From Nocardioidaceae bacterium (GTDB lineage: Bacteria > Actinomycetota > Actinomycetes > Propionibacteriales > Nocardioidaceae): a DNA stretch of 5,212 bases. Each line of letters begins with the position of its first letter. Positions within the stretch are counted from its first letter, which is position 1. Shown here piece after piece: positions 5,163-5,212 of the stretch. A program made the position numbers and the translations under genes. The stretch covers positions 1 to 5,212 of the forward strand of contig JAICRS010000218.1 in the NCBI GenBank assembly GCA_025966335.1, read 5' to 3'. Under the pieces are notes generated by a model. That model saw only the letters and a program-made list of their open reading frames with translations. It did not search any database and was not told the DNA's origin.

Positions 5163-5199
5163 GGGGGCCCCGGAGCGCGAAAGGGGACCCGGGGCCCCC
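5163..5199. terminator. GC-rich hairpin, possible terminator
   Basis: GGGGGCCCCGG (5163-5173) and CCGGGGCCCCC (5189-5199) form a perfect 11-bp stem with a 15-base loop. There is no clear U-tract on either side. On the minus strand it falls seven bases before the ATG of the small CxxC gene and two bases after a possible TAA (5202-5204) of a gene beyond the window. It may end that unseen minus-strand gene, stop read-through from the ABC1 kinase gene, or regulate the small gene. Confidence 0.5.
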
Positions 5200-5212
5200 C
5201 GTTATGGGCTTG

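Overview
The window is about 70% G+C. Its long ORFs end codons in G/C, and it has actinobacterial-type promoters (TANNNT -10 boxes, several start codons with no clear Shine-Dalgarno site) and families typical of actinobacterial chromosomes (DUF5679, an RRE/E1-like 'TOMM cyclodehydratase' homologue, an ABC1/UbiB-type kinase). It looks like core or semi-core chromosome of a high-GC actinobacterium, plausibly Pseudonocardiales; the genus is inference. No insertion sequence, phage gene, CRISPR array, tRNA or rRNA is visible.

Left part (1-2152): two minus-strand genes, a helix-hairpin-helix plus PHP phosphoesterase (12-1043) and a crotonase-superfamily protein (1358-2152), separated by about 315 bp of non-coding DNA. 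That gap is the most interesting part of the window. It holds a cluster of DnaA-box-like TCCACA repeats, including one perfect TTATCCACA. Next comes a strong plus-strand promoter (TTGACC, 18 nt, TAGGTT). Immediately downstream of the predicted transcription start is a long, symmetric, imperfect hairpin (1270-1342) whose two G-U wobbles are only pairs in the plus-strand RNA. I read it as an undescribed small RNA of about 80 nt, possibly placed under DnaA-box control.

Middle (2153-3600): a divergent regulatory region of about 270 bp with two adjacent palindromes, then a 52-aa zinc-ribbon protein (DUF5679) with a textbook Shine-Dalgarno site, a strong intrinsic terminator, and a 295-aa protein with a PqqD-like leader-binding domain and an E1/cyclodehydratase-like domain. 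No YcaO or precursor-peptide gene accompanies it.

Right part (3639-5212): an ABC1/AarF/UbiB-type atypical kinase with all signature motifs, 38 bp after the cyclodehydratase-like gene and probably functionally linked to it. A small convergent CxxC protein (4974-5156) follows on the minus strand, and a very GC-rich hairpin (5163-5199) overlaps its 5' region. The order E1-like protein then ABC1 kinase recalls, from memory, the Rv3196-Rv3197 region of Mycobacterium tuberculosis.
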